Shown in pieces: positions 1-7,891 of a stretch of DNA of 64,000 bases (position 1 is the stretch's first letter; each line of letters opens with the position of its first letter). The position numbers were made by a program, and so were the translations under genes. Under the pieces are notes generated by a model. That model saw nothing but the letters and a program-made list of their open reading frames with translations. It made no database searches and was not told the origin of the DNA. Source of the stretch: Falsiroseomonas sp051859025 (GTDB taxonomy: Bacteria > Pseudomonadota > Alphaproteobacteria > Acetobacterales > Acetobacteraceae); contig NZ_JBHYGL010000008.1 of assembly GCF_051859025.1 (NCBI RefSeq), positions 1 to 64,000 of the forward strand, read 5' to 3'.

Positions 1-36
1 GAAAGGGAGGGGGGCCGAAGTGCCCCCCTCCCTTTC
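1..36 (-). terminator. Perfect 15-bp hairpin, likely terminator of the threonine aldolase gene
   Basis: Bases 1-15 and 22-36 are exact reverse complements around a 6-nt loop. Read on the minus strand the loop contains UUCG closed by a C/G pair, as in stable terminator hairpins. It lies 51 nt beyond the stop of the minus-strand aldolase gene. The run that would follow the stem on the minus strand is outside the window, so a U-tract cannot be checked. It could equally serve a plus-strand gene located before the window. Confidence 0.6.
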
Positions 37-87
37 TGCATCTATTGCCGGTGGTGCAGGGGGACAGCGTCCCCCTGCTGGGCCGCC

Positions 88-1155
88 CTACCCCCGCGCC
101 ACCACGCCCCGCAGCACCTGCAGGGCTTCGTCCACCATGACCGACGTCACGTCCAGGTGCAGGCACGCCCGGATGCGCCCGCCGAGGAAGCTGACCTGCA
201 CGCCCTCCATCCGCAGCGCCCGCACCACGTCCATGGAGGCGACGCCCGTCCCGGCCGTGTCGAAATAGACCAGGTTGGTATCGGGCTCCGTCACCGCGAT
301 GCCGGGGATCTGCGCCAGGCCGCGGAACAGCGCCTTGGCGTTGGCGTGGTCATCCGCCAGGCGCTCCACATGATGGTCCAGCGAGTAGAGGCAGCCCGCC
401 GCGCAGACGCCCGCCTGCCGCATCGCGCCGCCGAGGCGCTGCTTCCAGCGCCAGGCCTCATCGATGAAGTCCCGGCTGCCGCACAGCACGGCGCCCAGCG
501 GCGCGCCGAGGCCCTTGGTGAAGTCGAGCCAGACGCTGTCGAACCCCGCCGTCATCTCCGCGGCCGAGATGCCGGAGGCGATGCAGGCATTCATCAGCCG
601 CGCGCCGTCCATATGGGTGGAAAGCCCGGCGCCATGGGCGATGTCGGCAATCTCCGCCAGCACGGCGCGGTCCCAGACGGCGCCGCCGCCGGTATTCGCG
701 GTCTGCTCCACCTCCACCAGGCGCTGCGTCGGCGTGTGGCGGGATTTGCCGCGAAGGGCGCCCCGCAGCGCATCCGGCGAATACATGCCGCGATCGCCCT
801 TCAGCGGCAGGATCTGCACGCTGCCGAGCGCGGCGTGCGCACCGCCTTCGCTGGTCAGGATATGCGCGGTCTCATGCGCGATGATCTCCTCGCCGGGGCG
901 GCAATGCACCAGCGTGGCGGCGACGTTGCACATGGTGCCGGTCGGCATGAAGACCGCGGCTTCCTTGCCCATCAGCGCGGCCATGCGGTCGCACAGCGCG
1001 TGCACGGTGGGATCGTCGCCATGCTGCTCGTCGCCGACCTCGGCGCGCATCATCGCATCCAGCATCGCCGGCGTCGGCTTGGTCTGCGTGTCGGAATAGA
1101 GGTTGATGCGGATCGGCGGCGCGCCGGAGGGCGGGCGTTCTGGGGCGTGGACCAT
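88..1155 (-). CDS. ltaE: Low-specificity L-threonine aldolase family protein (PLP-dependent)
   Basis: The 355-residue protein is a fold-type I PLP enzyme expected to cleave L-threonine or allo-threonine (and related beta-hydroxy amino acids) to glycine plus an aldehyde in the cytoplasm. The family start 'NLYSDTQTKPT' is at residues 18-28, the PLP-ring aspartate lies in 'HMDGAR' (D183), and the Schiff-base lysine is in 'DFTKGLGAPLG' (K214). Length matches the family (about 340-360). The ATG at 1155 leaves a short 17-residue leader before the conserved core; a slightly later start cannot be excluded. It is followed by a strong hairpin and seems to be a single-gene unit. Nothing in the sequence fixes the natural substrate; alternative members act on beta-hydroxyaspartate or phenylserine. 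Confidence 0.92.
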   Translation of the reverse strand: MVHAPERPPSGAPPIRINLYSDTQTKPTPAMLDAMMRAEVGDEQHGDDPTVHALCDRMAALMGKEAAVFMPTGTMCNVAATLVHCRPGEEIIAHETAHILTSEGGAHAALGSVQILPLKGDRGMYSPDALRGALRGKSRHTPTQRLVEVEQTANTGGGAVWDRAVLAEIADIAHGAGLSTHMDGARLMNACIASGISAAEMTAGFDSVWLDFTKGLGAPLGAVLCGSRDFIDEAWRWKQRLGGAMRQAGVCAAGCLYSLDHHVERLADDHANAKALFRGLAQIPGIAVTEPDTNLVYFDTAGTGVASMDVVRALRMEGVQVSFLGGRIRACLHLDVTSVMVDEALQVLRGVVARG

Positions 1156-1225
1156 GGTGTTCCGTGCGTGGCTTGAAGGCGCGCGCAGGGTGGCAGGGAA
1201 TGGGGGGCGGGTGAAGCCGGGCCCT

Positions 1226-1864
1226 TCAGCCCAGACGGTGCCTGGCCCAGACGGGCGCGATGGCGGGGCGGGCGGCGACGGCTTCCGCCAGCTTCTGGAT
1301 GCGCGGCAGATGTGCCGGCACCCATTCGCGGCCCTTCATCCAGCGGCACATCACAGCGATGGCGATATCCGCCACGCTGAACCACGTGCCCAGCAGGAAG
1401 GGGCCGGCATCATCGAGGCCAGCGTGATCCTCGATGATCCGCAGCACGTCACGGCCCATCGCCAGCGCATTGTCGCGCGCGGCCTCCGCCTGGTCCGGCG
1501 CGTAGCCGAAGCGGGCGGGATAATCCCAGCGCGTGACCTGCGGGTAGAACTCCCCCGCCAGGAGCGCCATCCAGCGCAGCACGACGGCGCGGGCGGTATC
1601 GCCAGGCGCGGGCAGCAGCGCGGCTTCGGGATGAAGGTCCGCCAGGCTCACCAGGATCGCCAGGCTTTCCGTCAGCACCGTGCCATCCGGCAGCACCAGC
1701 GTCGGCAGGCGGCCCATCGGGTTGATGGCCAGGTAGTCCGCGCGCAGCTGGTGGTCGCCCTCCAGCGGCACCGCCCGGTGCTCGACCTCGGCCCCGATTT
1801 CCGCCAGCGCCATCTCCGCTATGGCGGAGCCGGAGCCGATATCGCCGTACAGGATGTAGCTCAT
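1226..1864 (-). CDS. Glutathione S-transferase family protein
   Basis: The 212-residue protein has an N-terminal thioredoxin-like half (residues about 1-80; 'NPMGRLPTLVLPDG' with the cis-proline and 'LTESLAILVSLAD' resembling the glutathione-binding 'ES' motif) and an all-helical C-terminal half ending in 'SVADIAIAVMCRWMKGR', a typical GST N-capping/alpha-6 region. The reading frame stays open upstream for some 180 codons, but the ATG at 1864 is chosen because 'MSYILYGDIGSGS' is the first beta strand of the fold; the upstream extension is low-complexity and antisense to the next gene. Substrate unknown; it probably acts in detoxification or thiol metabolism. It is divergent from the DUF1185 gene, with a shared 123-bp upstream region. 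Confidence 0.85.
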   Translation of the reverse strand: MSYILYGDIGSGSAIAEMALAEIGAEVEHRAVPLEGDHQLRADYLAINPMGRLPTLVLPDGTVLTESLAILVSLADLHPEAALLPAPGDTARAVVLRWMALLAGEFYPQVTRWDYPARFGYAPDQAEAARDNALAMGRDVLRIIEDHAGLDDAGPFLLGTWFSVADIAIAVMCRWMKGREWVPAHLPRIQKLAEAVAARPAIAPVWARHRLG

Positions 1865-1987
1865 GGCCGGAGCCTCGCCCGGCGCGCAGCCGCCGCGCCA
1901 GCGCATTTCCTTGATGAAGGCCAGCAGGGGCATTGATGCCGCGCGCGAACCCTTCAGGATCGGCAACAGCCCCAAGGAAGAACGCCC

Positions 1988-2536
1988 ATGCCCCCCATCC
2001 GCAAGATCGCCACCTGGCGGGAGACCGTCTTCGGCGAAATGGGCCGCGACGCCCCCCGCCCGATCATCCGCGCCGTCGCGCTGGCCGTCATCGCCAACCC
2101 CTTCGCCGGCCGGCCGGGGATGGAGGATCTCACCGTGTTGTGGGAGGCCGGCGCGGCGCTCGGCGAACGCCTGATGCCCGAACTGGCGGCGATGCTCGGC
2201 GGGCCGGCCGTGTCCTACGGCAAGGCCGCCATCGTCGGTGTGGCGGGAGAGGTCGAGCATGGCGGCGCCGTCGTGCATCCGCGCCTCGGCAAGCCGATGC
2301 GCGCCGCGATCGGGGGCGGCGCCTCCCCCGTGCCATCGGCGGTGAAGGTGGCGGCCGCGGGCACGCCGATCGACATCCCGCTGGGCCACAAGGACGATGC
2401 CTGGAGCTTCGCGCATTTCGACACCATCACCGTGATGATGGCGGACGGCCCGCGGCCGGAGGAGATCCTGGTCGCGATGGCGCTGGCCGATGGCGGGCGC
2501 GTATGGAACCGCTGCGGCGGCGGGCCCGCCCGATAA
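1988..2536 (+). CDS. Amino acid synthesis family protein (DUF1185/AA_synth)
   Basis: The 182-residue protein matches the DUF1185 'amino acid synthesis' family: 'IRKIATWRETVFGEMGR' at the start, 'IANPFAGR' near residue 37, 'AIVGVAGEVEHGGAVVHP' mid-protein and 'LGHKDDAWSFAHFDTITV' near the end. Members adopt a Bacillus chorismate-mutase-like fold; the biochemical role is not established, although they often sit beside oxidative amino-acid or pyrimidine catabolic genes. The start at 1988 has AAGGAAG seven bases upstream. The stop is two bases from the stop of the convergent small secreted-protein gene, so the two share a 3' end with no space for a terminator. Confidence 0.85.
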   Translation: MPPIRKIATWRETVFGEMGRDAPRPIIRAVALAVIANPFAGRPGMEDLTVLWEAGAALGERLMPELAAMLGGPAVSYGKAAIVGVAGEVEHGGAVVHPRLGKPMRAAIGGGASPVPSAVKVAAAGTPIDIPLGHKDDAWSFAHFDTITVMMADGPRPEEILVAMALADGGRVWNRCGGGPAR

Positions 2537-2538
2537 GG

Positions 2539-2886
2539 CTACTTGCGCGGCCCGCCGGCCGTGCCCTGCACGCAGCGGAAGGAGCTGATCTGGTCGTTCC
2601 AGCGATCCCCGACATAGCCGACCGCGCCGGGATGCAGCGTCAGGACCGCACCCTCATACCGCGCATGCTGGAAGAACTGCCAGACGCCGGCGGCGATGAC
2701 GATGGAGGAGACCTGGTCGTTCCACGCATCGCCAACCCAGGGCACGTCCCCGGTGAAGCGCCGCGCCGCGCCGGCGAATTGCGCGTGCTGGTAGATGGTA
2801 ACGTCGCATCCCGGCGCCTGCGCCCGCGCGTCATCCGCCCTCAGCAGCGGCAGCAGGGCTGGCAGGAGAGGGAGCAGGCGGCGCAT
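2539..2886 (-). CDS. Small secreted crystallin-like / peptidase inhibitor I36-type protein
   Basis: The 115-residue protein begins with a short signal peptide (hydrophobic Leu-rich stretch from residue 4, probable cleavage after 'ARAQA', residue 24). The mature part is two tandem beta/gamma-crystallin-like motifs: 'VTIYQHAQFAGAARRFTGD' and 'WQFFQHARYEGAVLTLHPG', each followed by a matching 'WNDQVSS'/'WNDQISS' motif. Two cysteines, at the start and end of the mature region, could form a disulfide. Such proteins in actinobacteria include metallopeptidase inhibitors, but here the only safe statement is a secreted double crystallin fold, possibly Ca-binding or structural. ATG 2886 is chosen because it places the signal sequence at the N-terminus; the frame is open further upstream. 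Confidence 0.75.
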   Translation of the reverse strand: MRRLLPLLPALLPLLRADDARAQAPGCDVTIYQHAQFAGAARRFTGDVPWVGDAWNDQVSSIVIAAGVWQFFQHARYEGAVLTLHPGAVGYVGDRWNDQISSFRCVQGTAGGPRK

Positions 2887-3034
2887 GGGATTCTCCGTCA
2901 CGGCCCCAGGAGCCTGCGCGTCAGGCGCCCGCCCCGCAAGCAGGGGCGAAACCCGGCGAAACCATCCTGGCGCGCTTGCGACTGGCGATCGCAGGCCGCC
3001 CGTGGAACCTTCCGCGCCCTGACGGAGGCGTGGC

Positions 3035-3676
3035 ATGAGCGGGTTGACGGCCAGCATCGGGGACCACCTGGCCTTCCAGCGCGAGAGCGCCGCCAGCCGC
3101 GCCGGTGCGACGGCGGATGACATCCGCATCGCGCGCCTCACGGGCTTCGACCCGCTGGATGTCATGACCATCCGCACGCTCTGCGCCGCCCGCGCCGTGC
3201 TGCTGGTGTTCCGCTGCCCCAACCTGGCCGCGCGGTCCCTGCACGGGCTGCTGCCGGCCAAGAGCGCTGTCACCAGCACGAAATCCGGCAGTTCCGGCGC
3301 TGTCATGGGCGACAACGGCCTGCTGATGGTGTCGGACTACGACATCATGGGCTGCTGGCGGCAGGAAGGCCCGGGCTTCCGCCGTATCCCCATCACCGCC
3401 GTTGCGCCCGGGGCCAAATACGGCGCCTGGTCGGCGGAAGCGCGGGCGCTGGTGCAGGCGCTGAACCGGCAATTGCTGACCCGCATCCAGCATGGCGCGC
3501 AGGATGACTGGCTGGATGCCGAGAAGAACCGTGGCGTGAAGCCGGATGACGGCTTCCTGGCGTTTCGCCTCGGCGTGACGGAACCCATGGAGGGGGCCGC
3601 CGAGCTGGAGGGTTTCTACCGCCTCAACGGGCTGGACTGGCCCTACCTGCCGAATGGCAGGCATCGCGGGCGGTGA
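3035..3676 (+). CDS. Compact anthrax-toxin/CyaA/ExoY-like adenylyl cyclase-domain protein
   Basis: The 213-residue protein shows, in order, the landmarks of class II (toxin) nucleotidyl cyclases: an 'LVFRCPN' strand at 57-63, then two lysines K76 and K83 in 'PAKSAVTSTKSGSSG', exactly seven residues apart as in CyaA (K58/K65), ExoY (K81/K88) and edema factor (K346/K353); 'DYD' at 101-103 at the place of the metal-binding aspartate pair; 'LVQALNR' at 139-145 and 'QHG' at 152-154, where CyaA has ALNR...QHG with catalytic H298. Between K83 and D101 there are only 18 residues, whereas toxins have more than 100, so the CB subdomain seems absent. The asparagine six residues after the histidine is a tryptophan here. 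There is no signal peptide or translocator region. GGAGG lies 6 nt before the ATG. Activity is unproven; it may be a fold relative that is no longer a cyclase. Confidence 0.65.
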   Translation: MSGLTASIGDHLAFQRESAASRAGATADDIRIARLTGFDPLDVMTIRTLCAARAVLLVFRCPNLAARSLHGLLPAKSAVTSTKSGSSGAVMGDNGLLMVSDYDIMGCWRQEGPGFRRIPITAVAPGAKYGAWSAEARALVQALNRQLLTRIQHGAQDDWLDAEKNRGVKPDDGFLAFRLGVTEPMEGAAELEGFYRLNGLDWPYLPNGRHRGR

Positions 3677-3677
3677 A

Positions 3678-4151
3678 CTACGCGCTGGGCGCGGGCGTGG
3701 CGGGCGCGGCCGGCGGCGGCGCGCGGCGATACAGCGCCATGGCGCGGCGTTCGAAGGCGCGCACCATCAGGCGCACCGCCTCGTTGAACACGGTGCCGAT
3801 GACGGCCTGCAGCAGGCGCGACTTGAATTCGAAGTCGACGAAGAAATCGACCTCCGTCCCCCCCGCCACGGGCCGGAACCGCCAGTGGTTGTTCAGGTAG
3901 CGGAAGGGGCCCGTGAGGTAGCGGACGTGGACGTGGCCCGGCCGGTCCAGCAGCACCTGGCTGCGGAAGGTCTCCCGGAACATCTTGAAGCCGATGGTGA
4001 GGTCGGCCGTCAGTTCCTTGTCATTCCGCGTCAGGATGCGCGCACCGACGCACCAGGGCAGGAATTCCGGATAGCGGCGGACATCCGCCACCATGTCGAA
4101 GAGCTGTTCCTCCGAATAGGGGAGGATGCGCTTTTCCGCATGCGTGGGCAT
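3678..4151 (-). CDS. ratA: RatA/COQ10-like START-domain protein (SRPBCC)
   Basis: The 157-residue protein is a polyketide-cyclase/START-fold protein of the RatA/Coq10 type: 'ILPYSEEQLFDMVADVRRYPEFLPWC' spans the first helix and the YPxFLPWC signature, and the long C-terminal helix is 'VFNEAVRLMVRAFERRA'. Family members bind hydrophobic ligands such as ubiquinone (Coq10), and E. coli RatA has been described as a ribosome-association toxin; the first role fits its position in an energy-metabolism block. It starts 7 nt after the lipA stop, a common alphaproteobacterial pairing. The C-terminal 17 residues are a Pro/Ala tail. Its stop is separated by one base from the stop of the convergent cyclase-like gene. 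The sequence gives no support for an antitoxin partner. Confidence 0.85.
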   Translation of the reverse strand: MPTHAEKRILPYSEEQLFDMVADVRRYPEFLPWCVGARILTRNDKELTADLTIGFKMFRETFRSQVLLDRPGHVHVRYLTGPFRYLNNHWRFRPVAGGTEVDFFVDFEFKSRLLQAVIGTVFNEAVRLMVRAFERRAMALYRRAPPPAAPATPAPSA

Positions 4152-4158
4152 GGCGCGA

Positions 4159-5130
4159 TCAGGCCGCCTTCAGCTTCGCGGCACGGGCATCGCGCAGCGC
4201 CGCGAAGTCGCGATCCGCATGGTAGGAACTGCGCGTCAGCGGCGTCGAGGACACCAGGAGAAAACCCTTCCCGCGCGCGGCACTGGCGTAGTCCTCGAAC
4301 TCCTCCGGCGTGACGAAGCGGTCCACCGCGGCGTGCTTCACCGTGGGCTGCAGGTACTGCCCGATGGTGAGGAAATCGACATCGGCGCTGCGGAGGTCGT
4401 CCATCACCTGCAGCACCTCGATCCGCTTCTCCCCCAGCCCGACCATGATGCCGGACTTGGTGAAGATCGAGGGGTCGAGCTGCTTCACCCGGTCCAGCAG
4501 CCGCAACGAATGGTAGTAGCGCGCACCGGGGCGGATGGTCGGGTACAGCGCCGGCACGGTTTCGAGGTTGTGGTTGAAGACGTCAGGCCGGGCCGCCACC
4601 ACCACCTCAAGCGCGCCATCCTTGCGCAGGAAGTCGGGCGTCAGGATCTCGACCGTGGTCTCCGGCGCCGCCAGCCGCAGCGCGCGGATCGTCTGCGCGA
4701 AGTGTTCCGCGCCGCCATCCTTCAGATCGTCCCGGTCCACGGAGGTGATGACGACATGCCGCAGGCCGAGCTTGGCGACGGCGTCGGCGACGCGGTTCGG
4801 CTCATCGCCATCGAGCGCCTTCGGCATCCCCGTCGCGACGTTGCAGAAGGAACAGGCGCGGGTGCAGGTATCGCCCATGATCATCATGGTCGCGTGGCGC
4901 TGGGACCAGCATTCCCCGATGTTGGGGCAGGCCGCTTCCTCACACACCGTGACCAAATTGTTGGCGCGCATCAGCGCCTGGGTCTCGCGGTAGATCGGAG
5001 AGGTCGGCGCCTTCACCCGGATCCAGGCGGGTTTCCGCTGGATGGGGTTGTCCGGCCGGTTGGCCTTCTCGGGGTGCCTTTCGGCCCCGATACGGGCTGC
5101 CCTGTGGTCGATCTCGACGCGCGTGCTCAT
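4159..5130 (-). CDS. lipA: Lipoyl synthase
   Basis: The 323-residue radical-SAM enzyme inserts two sulfurs into octanoyl groups on lipoyl domains of E2 proteins (and here also the E1 beta lipoyl domain). Both clusters are visible: the auxiliary cluster ligands C63, C68, C74 in 'CEEAACPNIGEC', and the SAM-cluster ligands C89, C93, C96 in 'CTRACSFC'. The C-terminal 'RSSYHAD' carries the conserved serine that ligates the auxiliary cluster. Length is standard. It lies downstream of the PDH genes whose products it modifies, with the methyltransferase gene in between, and 7 nt upstream of ratA. Confidence 0.96.
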   Translation of the reverse strand: MSTRVEIDHRAARIGAERHPEKANRPDNPIQRKPAWIRVKAPTSPIYRETQALMRANNLVTVCEEAACPNIGECWSQRHATMMIMGDTCTRACSFCNVATGMPKALDGDEPNRVADAVAKLGLRHVVITSVDRDDLKDGGAEHFAQTIRALRLAAPETTVEILTPDFLRKDGALEVVVAARPDVFNHNLETVPALYPTIRPGARYYHSLRLLDRVKQLDPSIFTKSGIMVGLGEKRIEVLQVMDDLRSADVDFLTIGQYLQPTVKHAAVDRFVTPEEFEDYASAARGKGFLLVSSTPLTRSSYHADRDFAALRDARAAKLKAA

Positions 5131-5170
5131 GGCGACGATATAGCGACGGTGCGGCGTGGCGACGAGGGGT

Positions 5171-6022
5171 TCATGATTTCACCGCGCGCAGGCTGAGGGA
5201 GAGGGGCAGCCAAGGCCTGTCGGGCCAGGTCCACATGCCATCCGCATCCCGCACGCTGCCCTCGAACGGTTTCCAGACCAGGCGCGGATGCTCACGCAGC
5301 CAATCCAGTTGCAGGCCCGCGCGGCGCAGCGCGCCGAGGATCTCGGCAAGGCCATGCGGAAACTCGATGGTCTGCCGGTTCGCGAGTTCGGCTGATGTGT
5401 CCATGTAGTCGGTCGGGTTGTCGATGGGGACCGGCCCGGGCTCGAAATAGGGGTATCGCCAGCCGGGAAAGCCGGGGGCGGCGATGCCGGCATCATCGAA
5501 GACCCAGGCCACGGGATGCATGTCCGCGAAGTAGAAGGCACCGCCCGGGCGCAGCGCGAAGGCGATGGCGGTGGCCCAGGCGTCCAGGTCCGGCAGCCAG
5601 GTGATGGTGCCCCAGGCCGTGAAGACCAGGTCAAAGGCGCCGGCTTCCTCCGGGATGGCGGACGGCGTCTCCAGCACGTCCGAGAACACGAACCGCGTGT
5701 TGGTGATCCCGCATTCGGCGGCAAGGCTGCGCGCGGCCTCCAGCGCCGGCGGGCTGAAATCGACGCCCACGACCCTCGCAGCGCCGCGCTGTGCCAGCGC
5801 GATGCTGTCATCGCCGAGATGGCACTGCAGATGCAGGATGTTCAGCCCCGAGACGTCCCCGATCTCGGCCGCCACGATCGCATCCAGCCGCCCGAGGCCC
5901 GCCCGCTGCGAGGAGAGGTCATAGCCCCGCGGTCCGAGATGAACGCGGGTGCGTTCATCCCAGTTGGCCTGGTTCAGGCGGCGCCAATCGGATGGGCCGT
6001 CAGATGTGGATGACCCTGCCAT
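5171..6022 (-). CDS. Class I SAM-dependent methyltransferase
   Basis: The 283-residue protein has a Rossmann methyltransferase core: motif I 'ILHLQCHLGDDSIALA', the following acidic strand 'VVGVDFSPPALEAAR', motif II 'FDLVFTAWGTITWL' and a post-motif 'LRPGGAFYFADMHPVAW'. The substrate cannot be told from sequence; similar UbiE/SmtA-like proteins are often generically annotated. The ATG at 6022 lies inside the 3' end of lpd (23-nt overlap), and an upstream in-frame start at 6043 is also possible. It ends 40 nt before lipA begins, so it is probably co-transcribed in the pdh-lpd-lipA series. Confidence 0.8.
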   Translation of the reverse strand: MAGSSTSDGPSDWRRLNQANWDERTRVHLGPRGYDLSSQRAGLGRLDAIVAAEIGDVSGLNILHLQCHLGDDSIALAQRGAARVVGVDFSPPALEAARSLAAECGITNTRFVFSDVLETPSAIPEEAGAFDLVFTAWGTITWLPDLDAWATAIAFALRPGGAFYFADMHPVAWVFDDAGIAAPGFPGWRYPYFEPGPVPIDNPTDYMDTSAELANRQTIEFPHGLAEILGALRRAGLQLDWLREHPRLVWKPFEGSVRDADGMWTWPDRPWLPLSLSLRAVKS

Positions 6023-7394
6023 AGGCGTCCAGCACCGATTCATGCATGGTTTCGGAGACGGTCGGATGCGGGAACACCGTATGCATCAGCTCGGCCTCGG
6101 TCGATTCCAGGGTGCGGGCGATGCCGTAGCCCTGGATCATCTCCGTCACTTCCGGGCCGACCATGTGGGCACCAAGCAACTCGCCCGTCTTGGCGTCGAA
6201 CACCGTCTTCACCAGCCCCTCGGGTTCCCCCATGGCGATGGCCTTGCCGTTGCCGATGAAGGGGAAGCGGCCGACCTTGACCTCATGCCCCAGTTCCTTG
6301 GCACGCGCTTCCGTCAGCCCCACGGAGGCGACCTGCGGGCGGCAATAGGTGCAGCCCGGGATGTTCAGCACATCCATGGCGTGGGGGTGCTTGCCCGCGA
6401 TCGCCTCGATGCAGATGATCGCCTCATGGCTCGCCTTGTGCGCCAGCCAGGGCGGGCCGGTCAGGTCGCCGATGGCGTAGACGCCAGGCTCACCCGTATT
6501 GCCGAAGGCGTCGGTCACGATGTGGGTCTTCTCGACCTTGATCTTCGTGCCTTCGAGGCCGAGGTCCTCGACATTGCCGACGATGCCGACGGCGGAGATC
6601 AGGCGATCCGCGACGATGTCCTGCACCTTGCCGCCGGCCTCGACCACCGCGGTGACGCTGTCCGCGCCCTTGCGGATGCCCTGCACCCGCGCGCCGGTCA
6701 GGATCTTCATCCCCTGCTTCACGAAGGCCTTGTGGACGAAGGCGCTGATCTCGGAATCCTCCACGGGCAGGATGCGGTCCATCACCTCGATGATGGTCAC
6801 CTCGGCGCCCATGTTCTGGTAGAAGCTGGCGAATTCCGCGCCGATGGCGCCGGAGCCCATGACGATGAGCTTCTTCGGCAGCGCGGTCGGCGTCATCGCT
6901 TCCCGGTAGGACCAGATCAGCTTGCCGTCCGGCTCCATCCCCGGCAGCACGCGGGCGCGCGCGCCGGTGGCCAGCAGGATATGCTTCGCCGCGATGTCAG
7001 CGACAGGCTTCCCGTCCTTGGTGACGGAAACCTTGCCCGGCCCCGCAAGACGACCGTGACCGTCATAGACGGAAACCTTGTTCTTCTTCATCAGGTGCTT
7101 GACGCCACCCGAGAGCTGCCCGGCGACGCCGCGCGAACGCTTGATGACCTTCGCGAAGTCGAAGCGGATATTGTCCGCCGCGAAGCCATACTGGTCCAGG
7201 CTGTGCAGCAGGTGATTGATCTCGCTGGCGCGCAGCAGCGCCTTGGTCGGGATGCAGCCCCAGTTGAGGCAGATGCCGCCGAGGTTCTCGCGCTCCACCA
7301 GCGCGACCTTCATGCCAAGCTGGCTGGCGCGGATGGCCGCGACATAGCCGCCAGGCCCGCCGCCCACCACCACGATATCGAAGCTGTCGGCCAT
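6000..7394 (-). CDS. lpdA: Dihydrolipoyl dehydrogenase (E3)
   Basis: The 464-residue flavoprotein reoxidises dihydrolipoyl groups of 2-oxoacid dehydrogenase complexes using NAD+. It shows the FAD-binding 'VVVGGGPGGYVAAIRA', the redox disulfide C42/C47 in 'GGICLNWGCIPTKALL', the NAD-binding 'MGSGAIGAEFASFY' and the C-terminal active-site histidine in 'HTVFPHPTVSE'. The start at 7394 ('MADSFDIVVVGG') is preferred over an ATG three codons earlier because AAAGGGG is suitably spaced upstream inside the GNAT gene. Located directly after pdhABC and a GNAT gene, it is most likely the E3 of the PDH complex, although E3 can be shared with other complexes. Confidence 0.95.
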   Translation of the reverse strand: MADSFDIVVVGGGPGGYVAAIRASQLGMKVALVERENLGGICLNWGCIPTKALLRASEINHLLHSLDQYGFAADNIRFDFAKVIKRSRGVAGQLSGGVKHLMKKNKVSVYDGHGRLAGPGKVSVTKDGKPVADIAAKHILLATGARARVLPGMEPDGKLIWSYREAMTPTALPKKLIVMGSGAIGAEFASFYQNMGAEVTIIEVMDRILPVEDSEISAFVHKAFVKQGMKILTGARVQGIRKGADSVTAVVEAGGKVQDIVADRLISAVGIVGNVEDLGLEGTKIKVEKTHIVTDAFGNTGEPGVYAIGDLTGPPWLAHKASHEAIICIEAIAGKHPHAMDVLNIPGCTYCRPQVASVGLTEARAKELGHEVKVGRFPFIGNGKAIAMGEPEGLVKTVFDAKTGELLGAHMVGPEVTEMIQGYGIARTLESTEAELMHTVFPHPTVSETMHESVLDAYGRVIHI

Positions 7395-7399
7395 GGCCG

Positions 7400-7891
7400 T
7401 CACCCCTTTGTTGCGGCGAGCGCGTGCAGCGCCTCACCGGTCACGCGTTGCACGCGCCATTCATCCATGCCGCGCGCGCCGATCTTCCGGTAGAAGCGGA
7501 TCGCGGGCTCGTTCCAGTCCAGCACCTGCCATTCCATCCGCTTCCAGCCGCGGGCGACGCAGATGCAAGCGCAATGGCGGAAGAAGGCTTCCCCGATGCC
7601 GAGGCCCCGGTACTCCGGCTCCACGAAAGCGTCCTCCACATACAGGCCGTGGCGGCCCGTGAAGGTGCTGAAGATGGGGAACCAGATGCACTGGCCGACC
7701 GCCCTGCCCTCGACCTCGGCGAGGATGCAGAACACGGTCGGGTTGGGGCCGAAAAGCGCGTGGCGGAAATCATCCTCCGTGCCCACGGCCTCATGCAGCA
7801 GCTTCTCATACTCCGCGAGCGCCCGGACCAGCCGGTTGATCTCCGGCAGGTCCGCCTCGGTCGCGTCGCGGAGCGAGAAGCGGCTGGTCAC
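7400..7891 (-). CDS. GNAT family N-acetyltransferase
   Basis: The 163-residue protein has the GNAT fold: 'LRDATEADLPEINRLV' as strand/helix 1 and the acetyl-CoA loop 'VEPEYRGLGIGEAFFRHCA', followed by 'WQVLDWNEPAIRFYRKIGA', a diagnostic C-terminal motif of diamine/thialysine-type acetyltransferases (SAT1-like). It begins with GTG at 7891, giving a GTGA overlap with the pdhC stop, which implies translational coupling. That start is preferred because a longer frame would run well into pdhC. It sits between E2 and E3 of the PDH operon; whether it acetylates a small molecule or a protein is unknown. Confidence 0.85.
   Translation of the reverse strand: MTSRFSLRDATEADLPEINRLVRALAEYEKLLHEAVGTEDDFRHALFGPNPTVFCILAEVEGRAVGQCIWFPIFSTFTGRHGLYVEDAFVEPEYRGLGIGEAFFRHCACICVARGWKRMEWQVLDWNEPAIRFYRKIGARGMDEWRVQRVTGEALHALAATKG

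Noticed and set aside
1226..2416. 396-residue GST with N-terminal extension
   Set aside because: The first about 184 residues are low-complexity and antisense to the DUF1185 gene; the fold starts at ATG 1864.
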